64,000 nucleotides of DNA from Pseudomonas viridiflava (GTDB lineage: Bacteria > Pseudomonadota > Gammaproteobacteria > Pseudomonadales > Pseudomonadaceae): positions 1-64,000 of the forward strand of contig NZ_UTBG01000106.1 in assembly GCF_900580675.1 (NCBI RefSeq), written 5' to 3'. Position 1 is the stretch's first letter. Every line of letters starts with the position of its first letter. The position numbers and the translations under genes were made by a program. This document shows, in pieces, positions 40,345-51,125 of this stretch. The notes beneath the pieces were generated by a model. The model saw only the letters and a program-made list of their open reading frames with translations. It did no database searches and had not been told where the DNA came from.

Positions 40345-42716
40345 ACGGGCTCAACCACACCTGGGACTAAGTCTTCGCTGGCAACTTCAAGCTCTTTTTT
40401 GAGCCAGTCCAAGCCTTCCTGGATATAAGTTGGTGCAGCTAACAAAGTGGGATCGGTGCAGAAAAGTAAATCCAGTGCCATTTCCGCTTTGTCTTCTGAC
40501 AGGGCCTCATATAGCGCAGCACAACACAAATCAAGGGTGCCTAAATTGAGTGCGGTTTGCATTTTTTTGATCATCCCTGTGGGCTTGACCAACCGTTTGA
40601 ACAATTCAGGATTTGTTAGAGCTATCGCATCTTCAAAGGTGTATGGAATCGCTAACGTTTCCGCTTTTCCGGAGTACTTTATGGGAATTTCGTACTGAAA
40701 CGCGATTCGCACTTGTCCGATTATTTTTTCTTCTGCCTTCATAGATAAGACAGCGTCCAAGGATGGATTGGCAACCGCTAGCCACTTAATAATGGTGTGG
40801 CTGCCAGTTTTGTACCCTTTGCCTCGTGCAGGCCTAACAGCCTTAGCTTTTGCTTTCGGAGCTGCTCCTGGCGGAGGTGGCTCCATAGCGTCAGTGTCGG
40901 TTATCACTAGTGTAGGCAACCCTAGTTTATCAATCAAAGCTCGTAACCGATGAGCGTGAGCACCGCCTACCTCAAGGATAGATATATAGCTATTGTCTAG
41001 GCTCGTATCCTTATTTGGATTACTTCTTATAAAATGAGGGATAAGCAAGCGTTCTGCAGCACCTTCTACCAATATTATCCCATTTGCAAAAAATAGGTCA
41101 CAATGGGTAGTCTTAAGGTAACGCGCTACGAACTGAGCTGTCTGCAAAATTTCTTCTGAGCGAGCTTTGGATGTACCAAAGGTAGCAGACAGATCTATTA
41201 CTTCAGCTGTTGGAACCTCAAAAGCACTACTGGCAGGTTTCCGCTTGAAATATCGTAATTTCTCAAAACCAACTTCATGTGCTAAATAACTTGAATGAGT
41301 ACTAACGACTAATTGGCTTGAAAAGTTTTTGGATAACAGCAAGTCCGCATGATTCCGAAGAACTGAATGAGCTTTTTTTATGAATACCTGCTGAACCTGA
41401 GCATGCAGGTGGGCTTCTGGCTCTTCAATCAGAACTAGATGCAGCGGCTCTATAAATTCATCATCCTCAAGTTTTCTTTTGCCAGCCTTTCCAACCCTCA
41501 TCCACTGGTCCCTAAAGCTCATGAGCTTGAAAACCATTGCTATCAGATTCTTATAACCGAGCCCGTTATATTTTTCCGAAAGGCTCAGCAGTGGTATCCC
41601 CGTGGTCAAACTAGCTTTCTGAATTTCAAACAGTATTGCCGCTTCATGATCAAGGTTATCAATTGGATTGACTTTACTAGACAATCTGATATGCGGATCA
41701 TTAAATCCTGGGTATCCTAAAGTCTTAATTTCGCCGAGAGGCTTAGTGAAAACCTCATTCAACCTTCCATCAAAAGAGTGCTGTGCTAGGGCTATAGCCT
41801 CCAGTGCTTCCAAATCCTCTACACCAGGTAGATCTGTTGGATTGAGGTGCCTATTGTAGTACTTGTTAATCTGACCAGCCAAATTAGAGGAGTTTGTTTG
41901 CGAAGCAGTAGCAGCGTTGGGATCTGTAAATCCACGCGTCGCGTCGATAATGTCTACCTTAAATAGTCCATTGAAAGGGTAGAACTCAAGAGAAACTTGA
42001 TCTTCGGCTAACTCTTGGGGCTTATAGTTTAGCCCTGGAACTTCTTCTACTTTGGCAGGATCGAGTATATAAGACTTCAGTTCAAATGAACGACCTGCTT
42101 CTCGATCCAAGTACTCCCGAAGCGAACTTGGCCATATTGTGAGCGCAAATGTTTGCATTCCCCCTCCTTCTTTGACTCCTTGCTCCTTACGTTTAGCCTC
42201 AGCATTATCCTTAGCTGTTTTTTTTAGTTGCTCAGCTGCGTTATAGTTACTAATGAAATCCGACTTTAATGCATCCAAGTCCTTTGGCTGATATATCATC
42301 CTGACACCAAGAAGTCCTCCATCCCATTTTAATGTTGGGATTAGGTGACTGACTCGGTGTATTTCATTTTTCTCTACTTGCAGCCAGATATCTACACTGG
42401 GGCAAAGAGGCTGCCAATCACCCAGTTGGTCGCCACTAACTTCGGCCGCAGCCCAAGCGCGCCCAAACTCATTCAGCTGATGCCAATTTGAAAGAGTGAA
42501 GTCTGTCGCACTTAATTTTCTCGAGGCGGGCGCGTCTCCTGAGGCTATACTCGACGCGCTTCTTCCCTTTTGATCTAGAAAAAAAATCAATGCATCCATA
42601 GCAGAAGTTTTACCGCTATTGTTGGCGCCTACAAGAAGGGTTTCTTGCTCAGTGAGGCTGATCCGACAACTTTTTAGTTTTCTATAATTCTGAATATCTA
42701 TATAAACAATTTTCAT
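40341..42716 (-). CDS. OLD-family ATP-dependent endonuclease (GajA-like, ABC ATPase + TOPRIM)
   Basis: A 791-residue protein. The ABC-type ATPase has Walker A VGANNSGKTS (residues 29–38) and Walker B LVLIEEPEAHLHAQ (about 425–438). The TOPRIM nuclease has the conserved Glu in IILVEGAAERLLIPHF (about 547) and DxD in LVITDTDAM (about 606). It is longer than the best-known GajA (about 580 residues); the extra length is mostly inside the ATPase half. Paired with the overlapping UvrD-like gene it forms a Gabija-like (class 2 OLD) anti-phage module. Defence function is inferred from this architecture. Confidence 0.87.
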   Translation of the reverse strand: MKIVYIDIQNYRKLKSCRISLTEQETLLVGANNSGKTSAMDALIFFLDQKGRSASSIASGDAPASRKLSATDFTLSNWHQLNEFGRAWAAAEVSGDQLGDWQPLCPSVDIWLQVEKNEIHRVSHLIPTLKWDGGLLGVRMIYQPKDLDALKSDFISNYNAAEQLKKTAKDNAEAKRKEQGVKEGGGMQTFALTIWPSSLREYLDREAGRSFELKSYILDPAKVEEVPGLNYKPQELAEDQVSLEFYPFNGLFKVDIIDATRGFTDPNAATASQTNSSNLAGQINKYYNRHLNPTDLPGVEDLEALEAIALAQHSFDGRLNEVFTKPLGEIKTLGYPGFNDPHIRLSSKVNPIDNLDHEAAILFEIQKASLTTGIPLLSLSEKYNGLGYKNLIAMVFKLMSFRDQWMRVGKAGKRKLEDDEFIEPLHLVLIEEPEAHLHAQVQQVFIKKAHSVLRNHADLLLSKNFSSQLVVSTHSSYLAHEVGFEKLRYFKRKPASSAFEVPTAEVIDLSATFGTSKARSEEILQTAQFVARYLKTTHCDLFFANGIILVEGAAERLLIPHFIRSNPNKDTSLDNSYISILEVGGAHAHRLRALIDKLGLPTLVITDTDAMEPPPPGAAPKAKAKAVRPARGKGYKTGSHTIIKWLAVANPSLDAVLSMKAEEKIIGQVRIAFQYEIPIKYSGKAETLAIPYTFEDAIALTNPELFKRLVKPTGMIKKMQTALNLGTLDLCCAALYEALSEDKAEMALDLLFCTDPTLLAAPTYIQEGLDWLKKELEVASEDLVPGVVEPV

Positions 42717-43109
42717 GTGGCGTCCATTCCTTAAATAAAGTGGTTTTTTTTAGAGGCGGGCAGCCTACCGTTTTTACCCTAAGCAGTATGATCAGCCTAG
42801 GCTTGGGTCTGAGTAAAAAAGCCCACCCGGCGTCCTAGGACGCGATGTAGAAGCTGTCCCCTTGTATTCAATACACTGCCGTGGTGTCCAGTAGACTTTG
42901 GGATGCCACTCGAAATCCGCCTCATTTCCATTTCTCAAGTGCAGCGTCCAAGCTACCCGCAGCCTAGGTTTCGAGATGCGACGCGGCCGGATCTAGGTGG
43001 CGGAAGACAATTCGCCGATAAGAATTATGGATTGCACAATCCAAAAGCTGACTCTCAACTGGTGTGGTTTACCTGTGAGCGTTGAAGACCAACGCCATTT
43101 TCTTTCTTG
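42717..43109. other. Gene-poor spacer upstream of the OLD gene
   Basis: About 390 bases. AAGGA lies 11 bases before the OLD-gene ATG. The rest has several short frames but none with a recognisable domain, and reads like decayed sequence between the mobilization remnant and the OLD gene. Confidence 0.45.
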
Positions 43110-43369
43110 CTATCGGCTGTCTCGAAACTCCACCGTCACCTCACCCACATCCGACGCGCTTACCCTATTGCAACCCTGATCTGCGAGCCAAAGTTTCAGC
43201 AGCGCCTCGATCCGCCCCCAAATCGCCATTCACCTTTGGGAATCAGCCCGGCTCTCAGGTTAACGAGCGACCGGATTGGCTTATTCAATCCAAGGGCGCG
43301 AAGGTAGCCCGACGGGGACATGCCTGCATCGTTGGACTTCTCTGTGATAGCCGCCTTTTCCTCCTCTTG
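43110..43369 (-). pseudogene. Decayed MobC/TraJ-type mobilization protein
   Basis: Read on the minus strand, the frame from 43369 gives a ribbon-helix-helix MobC/TraJ segment (EEEKAAITEKSNDAGMS, then PSGYLRALGLNKPIRS). After a frameshift near 43,230 the family's second motif continues in another frame (VNGDLGRIEALLKLWLADQ), ending at TAG 43110–43112. Both motifs are in the right order and spacing for the relaxosome accessory protein of mobilizable plasmids and ICEs. No relaxase remains. Confidence 0.65.
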
Positions 43370-43551
43370 CCAGAGTGTGTTGTCGTCTGGAGAAAGGCTC
43401 GCCGGATATGCGTGACAAGATGCCGTCCCAGCGGACCCATCCCAGGCACGCCGTCCGCGCAAGATAGGCCAGAACCCACGACCAGAACGAGACCATCACC
43501 AAGCTGTTTCTGCAGCTGCTTTTTTAATGCACTCAGTTCCATGTGCCCCAA
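43370..43551 (-). pseudogene. N-terminal fragment of a SIR2-family (defence-type) gene, frameshifted
   Basis: A frame starting at ATG 43551 or 43542 gives ELSALKKQLQKQLGDG, then LVLVVGSGLSCADGVPGMG and LGRHLVTHI, the glycine-rich NAD-binding start of SIR2_2-type proteins. The natural continuation (PASLSPDDNTLW) is in another frame; one missing C in the ATCCGG stretch would join them. It then runs into the MobC remnant, so only about 60 residues of the SIR2 protein survive. Confidence 0.6.
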
Positions 43552-43815
43552 CCAATGTCATGGAGCCGACTCCCTGCGGAAGGTAGCACGGCCTTGTCCA
43601 CTCGACAGATCGCCATTCTGACTCAGCGTGATCGTGGCGAATCGCGTGTCTGGCGTAAAAACCCAGCAATGCGAGGTATCGACATGTGGGCTGGTATTTA
43701 AAGACGATTCCACGTTCCGAATAGAGATTTCGTGGCATCGCGGGGTTGTGCTTTGGAGTCCCAACTGATAAATATCTTCCTGTGAGGCATTTTGATATTA
43801 CTTGGAGAAACAGGG

Positions 43816-43971
43816 ATGAGCGACAAGAATTTCCGCATAACATTTACTCGGGGCACGAGCTCTTCGGTAATTACAACCAGTGTACGGGCTAGCAGCGCGA
43901 GTCAGGCGAAGGAAAAAATCAAAGAGCGGGAACGCGGTCAGGCTAAGATCATTTCCGCAGTTGAGACCTGA
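43816..43971 (+). CDS. Small protein of unknown function, first ORF of the DUF3883 cassette
   Basis: A 51-residue ORF (MSDKNFRITFTRGTSSSVIT…, then SASQAKEKIKERERGQAKII, ending SAVET) with GGAG eight bases before the ATG. It is predicted as a short beta-strand start followed by a charged helix. I do not recognise a family. Its strand and position ahead of two further plus-strand genes argue that it is real, although it is very short. Confidence 0.45.
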   Translation: MSDKNFRITFTRGTSSSVITTSVRASSASQAKEKIKERERGQAKIISAVET

Positions 43972-44041
43972 TCAATAAAACATTGCGCATATAGCAAGTT
44001 CACTCCACAGCTGTGAGTTTGCTTGGCCAAGGAGCGGATAT

Positions 44042-44272
44042 ATGGACGATGAGATCCAGGAAAAAAGCAGACCATCCTTCGACGAGTCATTGAATGACAT
44101 GATGGGCAATGCATGGAATGAAGTTAAGAACGAATTTTCCCATGGCACAGGAATAACCAGAGCGACTTCTACCGCGAAGCTATGCGGTAAAGGATCATTT
44201 TATCTTGGCGTAAAATTCATTCAGAGCCTGCCTGATGCCCTCGAAAAGATGAAAGAGAAACGGGCAAAATAA
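44042..44272 (+). CDS. Small protein of unknown function, second ORF of the DUF3883 cassette
   Basis: A 76-residue ORF with a strong ribosome-binding site (AAGGAG at 44029–44034, 7 bases before ATG). It has an acidic N-terminus (MDDEIQEKSRPSFDESLND), a middle with FSHGTGITRATSTAKLCGKG and a basic C-terminal helix (LPDALEKMKEKRAK). I see no known domain or signal peptide. It lies 70 bases after the first small ORF and 88 before the nuclease-like gene. Confidence 0.6.
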   Translation: MDDEIQEKSRPSFDESLNDMMGNAWNEVKNEFSHGTGITRATSTAKLCGKGSFYLGVKFIQSLPDALEKMKEKRAK

Positions 44273-44360
44273 TCTGAAGCCCCCAAGGGTCCCGAGGCAC
44301 CTTAAAAAACGATAACTCAACTCTGAGCTGCCAGAAACCGGCTAAAAGGAACGGCATCGG

Positions 44361-45359
44361 GTGAAAAAGATACTATGGGTAAAATTTGGATGGTCAGAAT
44401 ATTATCGAGGTGGCGACATCGCTGGTAACTTTGCCTGGCTAAATCAGAACAGAGGCACGGAAAACGAAGGACGAGGCCATGAAGCGTACAACTTCATGCC
44501 AGATGTCGATGGGACTTACTACTGTTATGTCCCCCCTCAAGGAGGTAACTACGCGCCTTATAACGACGACCCGGAAGGATGGACGGTTGTATGTCTGGCC
44601 AAAAATCCGGCGACCCCAGGTATACACGTGGTCGGCTGGTACGAAAACGCAACGCTTCATGGTGAGTGGATTGTCCGCCCCAACAACACCGACCAGCGAC
44701 AGCAAATTTTCCCCCATCCTGCTTACGACTGGTCATATTGCATAACAAGCGATTCAGCTTACTTCATTCCACCTGAGGAGCGAATTCTGCCGTTCTCGGA
44801 TCCATCCGTGAAACAGGGGAAGTACTCTTTTCTGGACGGCCCGAACGTTACGAAGACCGAGAACAAAGAAAGAGTGCAGGCTCGGCTCAAGAGCCTAATG
44901 GCGCGTTTGGCCTCAGTCGCAATCCACAACCCCAATGAACACACCGTTTTTGACCCAGAATTAGATCAGGCAGACCCTCTTCGGGGATTTGGCAGCCCTG
45001 AACACCGTAAAGCCGTTGAACTGGCCGCCGAAGACGCGGTAATCGCGTATTACATAAAACAAGGTTACAGCTACCAACGCACGACACACCTTCCCTGCGG
45101 GTATGACTTTATTTTCACGCGCAAAAAGTCAGCGCTACATGTTGAAGTTAAAGGTACGGCCGGCGCGACACCACGTTTTTTCCTCACACGTAACGAACAC
45201 AATGCAGGATTGATGCTCAACCCAGACTGGAGGTTAGCCATGGTAACGTCGGCGCTTTCCGATGCGCCGCAGGTCACAGAGTACAATCCTCGCCAGCTAA
45301 AAGAGGCGTTTAGCGTTGAGCCTTACGTTTACATCGGGGCATTCGCACCAAAACCCTAA
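44361..45359 (+). CDS. DUF3883 (NO VEIN C-terminal-like) putative nuclease
   Basis: A 332-residue protein starting at GTG 44361, with AAGGA 11 bases upstream. Residues about 215–285 form a DUF3883 domain with a PD-(D/E)xK-like active site: Glu220/Glu224, Asp249 (CGYDF), then Glu262-x-Lys264 (HVEVKGT). The first ~140 residues are aromatic-rich (WVKFGWSEYY, GHEAYNFMP, WTVVCLAKNP, HVVGWYENATLHGEW) and resemble a small nucleic-acid or modification reader; that is inference. It could be a restriction-type enzyme. It converges on guaA, and the guaA terminator lies between them. Confidence 0.75.
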   Translation: MKKILWVKFGWSEYYRGGDIAGNFAWLNQNRGTENEGRGHEAYNFMPDVDGTYYCYVPPQGGNYAPYNDDPEGWTVVCLAKNPATPGIHVVGWYENATLHGEWIVRPNNTDQRQQIFPHPAYDWSYCITSDSAYFIPPEERILPFSDPSVKQGKYSFLDGPNVTKTENKERVQARLKSLMARLASVAIHNPNEHTVFDPELDQADPLRGFGSPEHRKAVELAAEDAVIAYYIKQGYSYQRTTHLPCGYDFIFTRKKSALHVEVKGTAGATPRFFLTRNEHNAGLMLNPDWRLAMVTSALSDAPQVTEYNPRQLKEAFSVEPYVYIGAFAPKP

Positions 45360-45392
45360 CTTTAACGCTCAGCTCCTCTACCGCGACAAAAA

Positions 45393-45420
45393 CAAAAGCC
45401 CGCTGTCACGCGGGCTTTTG
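45393..45420. terminator. guaA terminator (bidirectional)
   Basis: CAAAAGCCCGC–TGTCAC–GCGGGCTTTTG, with A-rich and T-rich flanks, between the convergent DUF3883 and guaA genes. Confidence 0.88.
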
Positions 45421-45437
45421 TGTATAGCGCGGAGGGC

Positions 45438-47015
45438 TCACTCCCACTCAATCGTCGCCGGCGGCTTGCTCGACACGTCATAAGTAACGCGCGAAATGCC
45501 TTCGATCTCATTGATGATACGGCCGCTGACGGTTTCCAGCAGTTCGTACGGCAGGTGCGCCCAACGGGCGGTCATGAAGTCGATGGTTTCCACCGCACGC
45601 AGGGCCACGACCCATGCGTAGCGACGGCCATCGCCTACGACGCCAACCGATTTCACCGGCTGGAACACCACGAATGCCTGGCTGACCTTGTGGTACCAGT
45701 CGGCCTTGCGCAGTTCTTCGATGAAGATGTGGTCGGCGCGACGCAGCAGGTCGGCGTATTCCTTTTTCACTTCACCGAGGATGCGCACGCCCAGGCCCGG
45801 GCCCGGGAATGGGTGGCGGTAGACCATGTCGTACGGCAGGCCGAGTTCCAGGCCGAGACGGCGGACTTCGTCCTTGAACAGTTCGCGCAGCGGTTCTACC
45901 AGCTTGAGGTTCATTTCCTCAGGCAGGCCACCCACGTTGTGGTGGGACTTGATCACGTGGGCCTTGCCGCTCTTGGCGCCGGCCGACTCGATCACGTCAG
46001 GGTAGATGGTGCCCTGGGCGAGGTATTTGATGTTGTCCAGGTGCTTGGCCTGGGCATCGAAGACGTCGATGAAGGTGCGACCGATGATCTTGCGCTTCTT
46101 CTCCGGGTCGGACTCGCCGGCCAAGTTGTTCAGGAACTGATCTTCGGCGTTGGCGCGGATCACCTTGACGCCCATGTTCTCGGCGAACATGGCCATCACT
46201 TGCTCGCCTTCGTGCAGGCGCAGCAGGCCGTTGTCGACAAAGACGCAGGTCAGCTGGTCGCCGATGGCTTTGTGCAGCAGCGCGGCTACCACGGAGGAGT
46301 CGACGCCGCCGGAAAGGCCGAGCAGCACGTTGTCGGTGCCGACCTGGGCACGGACTTGGGCGATCGCGTCTTCAGCAATTTTCGACGGTGTCCACAGCGC
46401 TTCGCACTGGCAGATGTCGAGGATGAAGCGCGACAGGATGCGCCCGCCCTGCTTGGTGTGGGTCACTTCCGGGTGGAACTGCACGCCGTAGTAGCCGCGC
46501 TCGTCGTTGAACATGCCGGCGATCGGGCAGCTTGGGGTGCTGGCCAGGATGTGGAAGTCTTCCGGCATCTTGGTGACCTTGTCACCGTGGCTCATCCACA
46601 CGTCGAGGCCGAACAGGCCGTCGGCGTCGATGTGGTCTTCGATGCCGTCCAGCAGGCGGCTCTTGCCGACCACGTCGACACGGGCATAACCGAATTCACG
46701 CAGCTCGGAACCTTCAACCTTGCCGCCCAGTTGCTCGGCCATGGTCTGCATGCCGTAGCAGATGCCGAAGACCGGCACGCCCAGGTCGAACACGGCTTGT
46801 GGGCAACGCGGGCTGTTGGCTTCGTGCACGGACTCGGGGCCACCGGCGAGGATGACGCCTTTCGGTGCGAATTCGCGAATCGCTTCGTCATCCATGTCGA
46901 ACGGGTGCAGTTCGCAGTACACGCCGATTTCACGCACGCGGCGGGCGATCAGCTGGGTGTACTGGGAACCGAAGTCGAGGATCAGGATGCGGTGGGCGTG
47001 AATGTCGAGGGCCAT
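45438..47015 (-). CDS. guaA: GMP synthase (glutamine-hydrolysing)
   Basis: A 525-residue enzyme converting XMP, glutamine and ATP to GMP. The class I glutaminase domain (residues about 5–200) has the nucleophile in [17 protein letters not shown]. The PP-loop ATP-pyrophosphatase follows ([17 protein letters not shown], about 225–241), then the dimerization domain ending KPPATIEWE. It forms an operon with guaB (81-base gap). The last codons are the presumed island attachment site. Confidence 0.97.
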   Translation of the reverse strand: MALDIHAHRILILDFGSQYTQLIARRVREIGVYCELHPFDMDDEAIREFAPKGVILAGGPESVHEANSPRCPQAVFDLGVPVFGICYGMQTMAEQLGGKVEGSELREFGYARVDVVGKSRLLDGIEDHIDADGLFGLDVWMSHGDKVTKMPEDFHILASTPSCPIAGMFNDERGYYGVQFHPEVTHTKQGGRILSRFILDICQCEALWTPSKIAEDAIAQVRAQVGTDNVLLGLSGGVDSSVVAALLHKAIGDQLTCVFVDNGLLRLHEGEQVMAMFAENMGVKVIRANAEDQFLNNLAGESDPEKKRKIIGRTFIDVFDAQAKHLDNIKYLAQGTIYPDVIESAGAKSGKAHVIKSHHNVGGLPEEMNLKLVEPLRELFKDEVRRLGLELGLPYDMVYRHPFPGPGLGVRILGEVKKEYADLLRRADHIFIEELRKADWYHKVSQAFVVFQPVKSVGVVGDGRRYAWVVALRAVETIDFMTARWAHLPYELLETVSGRIINEIEGISRVTYDVSSKPPATIEWE

Positions 47016-47096
47016 GAAGTCAGTCTCGTCTAATGAATCAGAAACAACTCGGGGCTGAAAGAACAGCCCCGGTTACTTAACGTTTTGCTGGAAGCC

Positions 47097-49219
<2,123 letters not shown>

Positions 49220-49247
49220 GAGAGTCCTGCGGTGTGGCTAATGACGC

Positions 49248-49318
49248 CATCGCGGGCAAGCCCGGCGCCCACAGTTGATCGCATTCCAATGTGGGAGCCG
49301 GGCTTGCCCGCGATGGCG
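49248..49318. repeat. REP element pair (inverted)
   Basis: ATCGCGGGCAAGCCCGGCGCCCAC (about 49249–49272) faces GTGGGAGCCGGGCTTGCCCGCGAT (about 49291–49314), in the gap upstream of the CxxC protein gene. Confidence 0.85.
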
Positions 49319-49356
49319 GCCTGAAGGCTGGCAGCTTAATCCCTGAACACATCAGG

Positions 49357-50124
49357 TCAAGTGCTCAAGTAGCGCCCGATCAACGCGATGCCGCTGGCCA
49401 ACACCAGCCACGTCACCAACCGTACGAATGCCTCGCGCGACATACGCATCGTCAGCCGGCGCCCAACCCACAGCCCCAGCGCCATCGCCGGCAGCAGGCA
49501 CAGGGCCAACATCAGCAGCGGCAAATCAGCATACACCCCGGCGATCAAAAACAGGCTGAGGCGTACCACGGTGCTGCAACTGATCAGCGCGCTTTGCGTA
49601 GCGCGCGCCGCGTCCTTGGGCAGGCGGCTGTTGAGGTAAATCGCATATAAAAAGCCGCCGCTGCCGAACAGCGCACCAAACAACCCGCCGACAGTGCCCA
49701 TGGGGATCGACCAACCCGCGGCCATCCTCGCCGGGCGGGCCTTCACGGCCAGGCTGTAAATCGCATAGGCGCTGATAAACAGCCCCATCAAAAGCAGCAA
49801 CAGGTCCGAATGCAGGTTGAGCAAAAAGATCACCCCGAACGTGCAACCGACGGCCATGCACGGCAGCAATCGCAACAATTCCGGCGTGTTCACATCGCGC
49901 CGCGATTGCAGCAGGTTGCCAAACGCCGCGACAAAATCCAGCAGCACCAGCAACGGGATAATCTTCGACAGCGGCATAAACATGATCAGCAGCGGCCCCG
50001 CCACCAGCGCCGTACCAAAGCCCGCGATGCCGAATACGATGTAGGCAACCACCACCCCCAGGCCGATGACCAGCCAATCCACACCGCCGAACGACCACTG
50101 GCTCATCAGCTCAACCGGGCTCAT
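49357..50124 (-). CDS. TauE/SafE-family sulfite/anion exporter
   Basis: A 255-residue membrane protein with about eight hydrophobic helices arranged as two repeats (WLVIGLGVVVAYIVFGIAGFGTALVAGPLLI; IPMGTVGGLFGALFGSGGFLYAIYL). The glycine-rich loops (GFGTALVAGP, GALFGSGGF) are typical of TauE/SafE carriers of sulfite or organosulfur anions. It is divergent from a LysR regulator 100 bases away that may control it. The substrate is not determined. Confidence 0.88.
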   Translation of the reverse strand: MSPVELMSQWSFGGVDWLVIGLGVVVAYIVFGIAGFGTALVAGPLLIMFMPLSKIIPLLVLLDFVAAFGNLLQSRRDVNTPELLRLLPCMAVGCTFGVIFLLNLHSDLLLLLMGLFISAYAIYSLAVKARPARMAAGWSIPMGTVGGLFGALFGSGGFLYAIYLNSRLPKDAARATQSALISCSTVVRLSLFLIAGVYADLPLLMLALCLLPAMALGLWVGRRLTMRMSREAFVRLVTWLVLASGIALIGRYLST

Positions 50125-50224
50125 GGGTTATTCCTTACAAAGAGATGACCCTCACTTTAACCATCGACGAGGGTTGCGACTAATATCTTCAAAGCCCTCC
50201 ACCTATCTCGAAAAGGCATGACGC

Positions 50225-51115
50225 GTGATCTCGACTCGCCAGTTGCGTTACTTCGTTGAAATCGCCGACAGCGGCAGCTTCAGCGCCGCCGCCGAACGTT
50301 TATTTGTCGCGCAATCGGCGCTGAGCCGACAGATCAAAGAGCTGGAAACCCAGCTGCAAACCCCGCTCTTCGAACGCACCGCACGCCAGCCCAGGCTGAC
50401 AGCCGCCGGCGAAGCCTTCTACCCACGGGCGCGCAACCTGCTGAGCGAGTTGCTCAAGGCCAGTGAGATGGCGACCCAGGTCGGTAATGGCCAGCTCGGC
50501 ACCTTGCGCCTGAGCCATTCGAGTACCGTGCCGATGAGCCGGCCGTTGCTGCAAGGCATCAGCACCTGGCTGGAGCGATGCCCCGGCGTATCAATGGATA
50601 TCGCCAAACTGTCCTCCGAAGCGCAGCTTGATGAAATCGCCGACGGTCGCCTGGAAGTCGGCTTGTTGCGCTTGCCGGTGCTGCGCCAGCGTGAAGGCGT
50701 GCGTGTGGTGCCTTTATACAGTGAGCAAGTGTTACTGGCGGTGCCGCCTAACCATGCACTGGCGCGCAGTGCTTCGCCAATCGAACTGGCCCAGCTCAAG
50801 GACGAAGCGTTTATCTCGATCCCGCACCCCCAGCGTGGCGGCCTGAGCTATCTGTCAGCCGAGCTGTGCATGCGCGCCGGGTTTTTCCCCAAGGCGGCGC
50901 GGGTGATGTCGCGCAAGACGACCCAGTTGCAGTTGATCCAGGCCGGCTTCGGTATTGCCTTGTTACCAAAGTCCATGCAGGACATCGCCCCGACCAACGT
51001 GCACTTTTTGCCCCTGGCCGACCCGGACTGCCTGAGCACCGTGGCTCTGGCCTGCGCACAAACGCCGAGCGCGCTGGTCGAGCAATTCTGCCAAACCTTG
51101 CACGAATGCCTATAA
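50225..51115 (+). CDS. LysR-family transcriptional regulator
   Basis: A 296-residue LysR regulator with an N-terminal winged helix (LRYFVEIADSGSFSAAAERLFVAQSALSRQIKELETQL) and a periplasmic-binding-like effector domain. It starts at GTG 50225. By position it probably regulates the divergent TauE/SafE gene. Its stop is 10 bases before xseA. Confidence 0.9.
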   Translation: MISTRQLRYFVEIADSGSFSAAAERLFVAQSALSRQIKELETQLQTPLFERTARQPRLTAAGEAFYPRARNLLSELLKASEMATQVGNGQLGTLRLSHSSTVPMSRPLLQGISTWLERCPGVSMDIAKLSSEAQLDEIADGRLEVGLLRLPVLRQREGVRVVPLYSEQVLLAVPPNHALARSASPIELAQLKDEAFISIPHPQRGGLSYLSAELCMRAGFFPKAARVMSRKTTQLQLIQAGFGIALLPKSMQDIAPTNVHFLPLADPDCLSTVALACAQTPSALVEQFCQTLHECL

Positions 51116-51125
51116 ACTGCCGCAC

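Noticed and set aside
43082..43621. Plus-strand 179-residue ORF
   Set aside because: It is antisense to the SIR2 and MobC remnants, whose motifs are recognisable on the minus strand.
43496..43843. Minus-strand 115-residue ORF upstream of the SIR2 fragment
   Set aside because: Low-complexity mixture with no domain; it overlaps both the SIR2 start and the first small ORF of the DUF3883 cassette.
45420..47033. Plus-strand frame covering guaA
   Set aside because: Antisense shadow of guaA, with Val/His/Asp-rich composition and no homologous motif.
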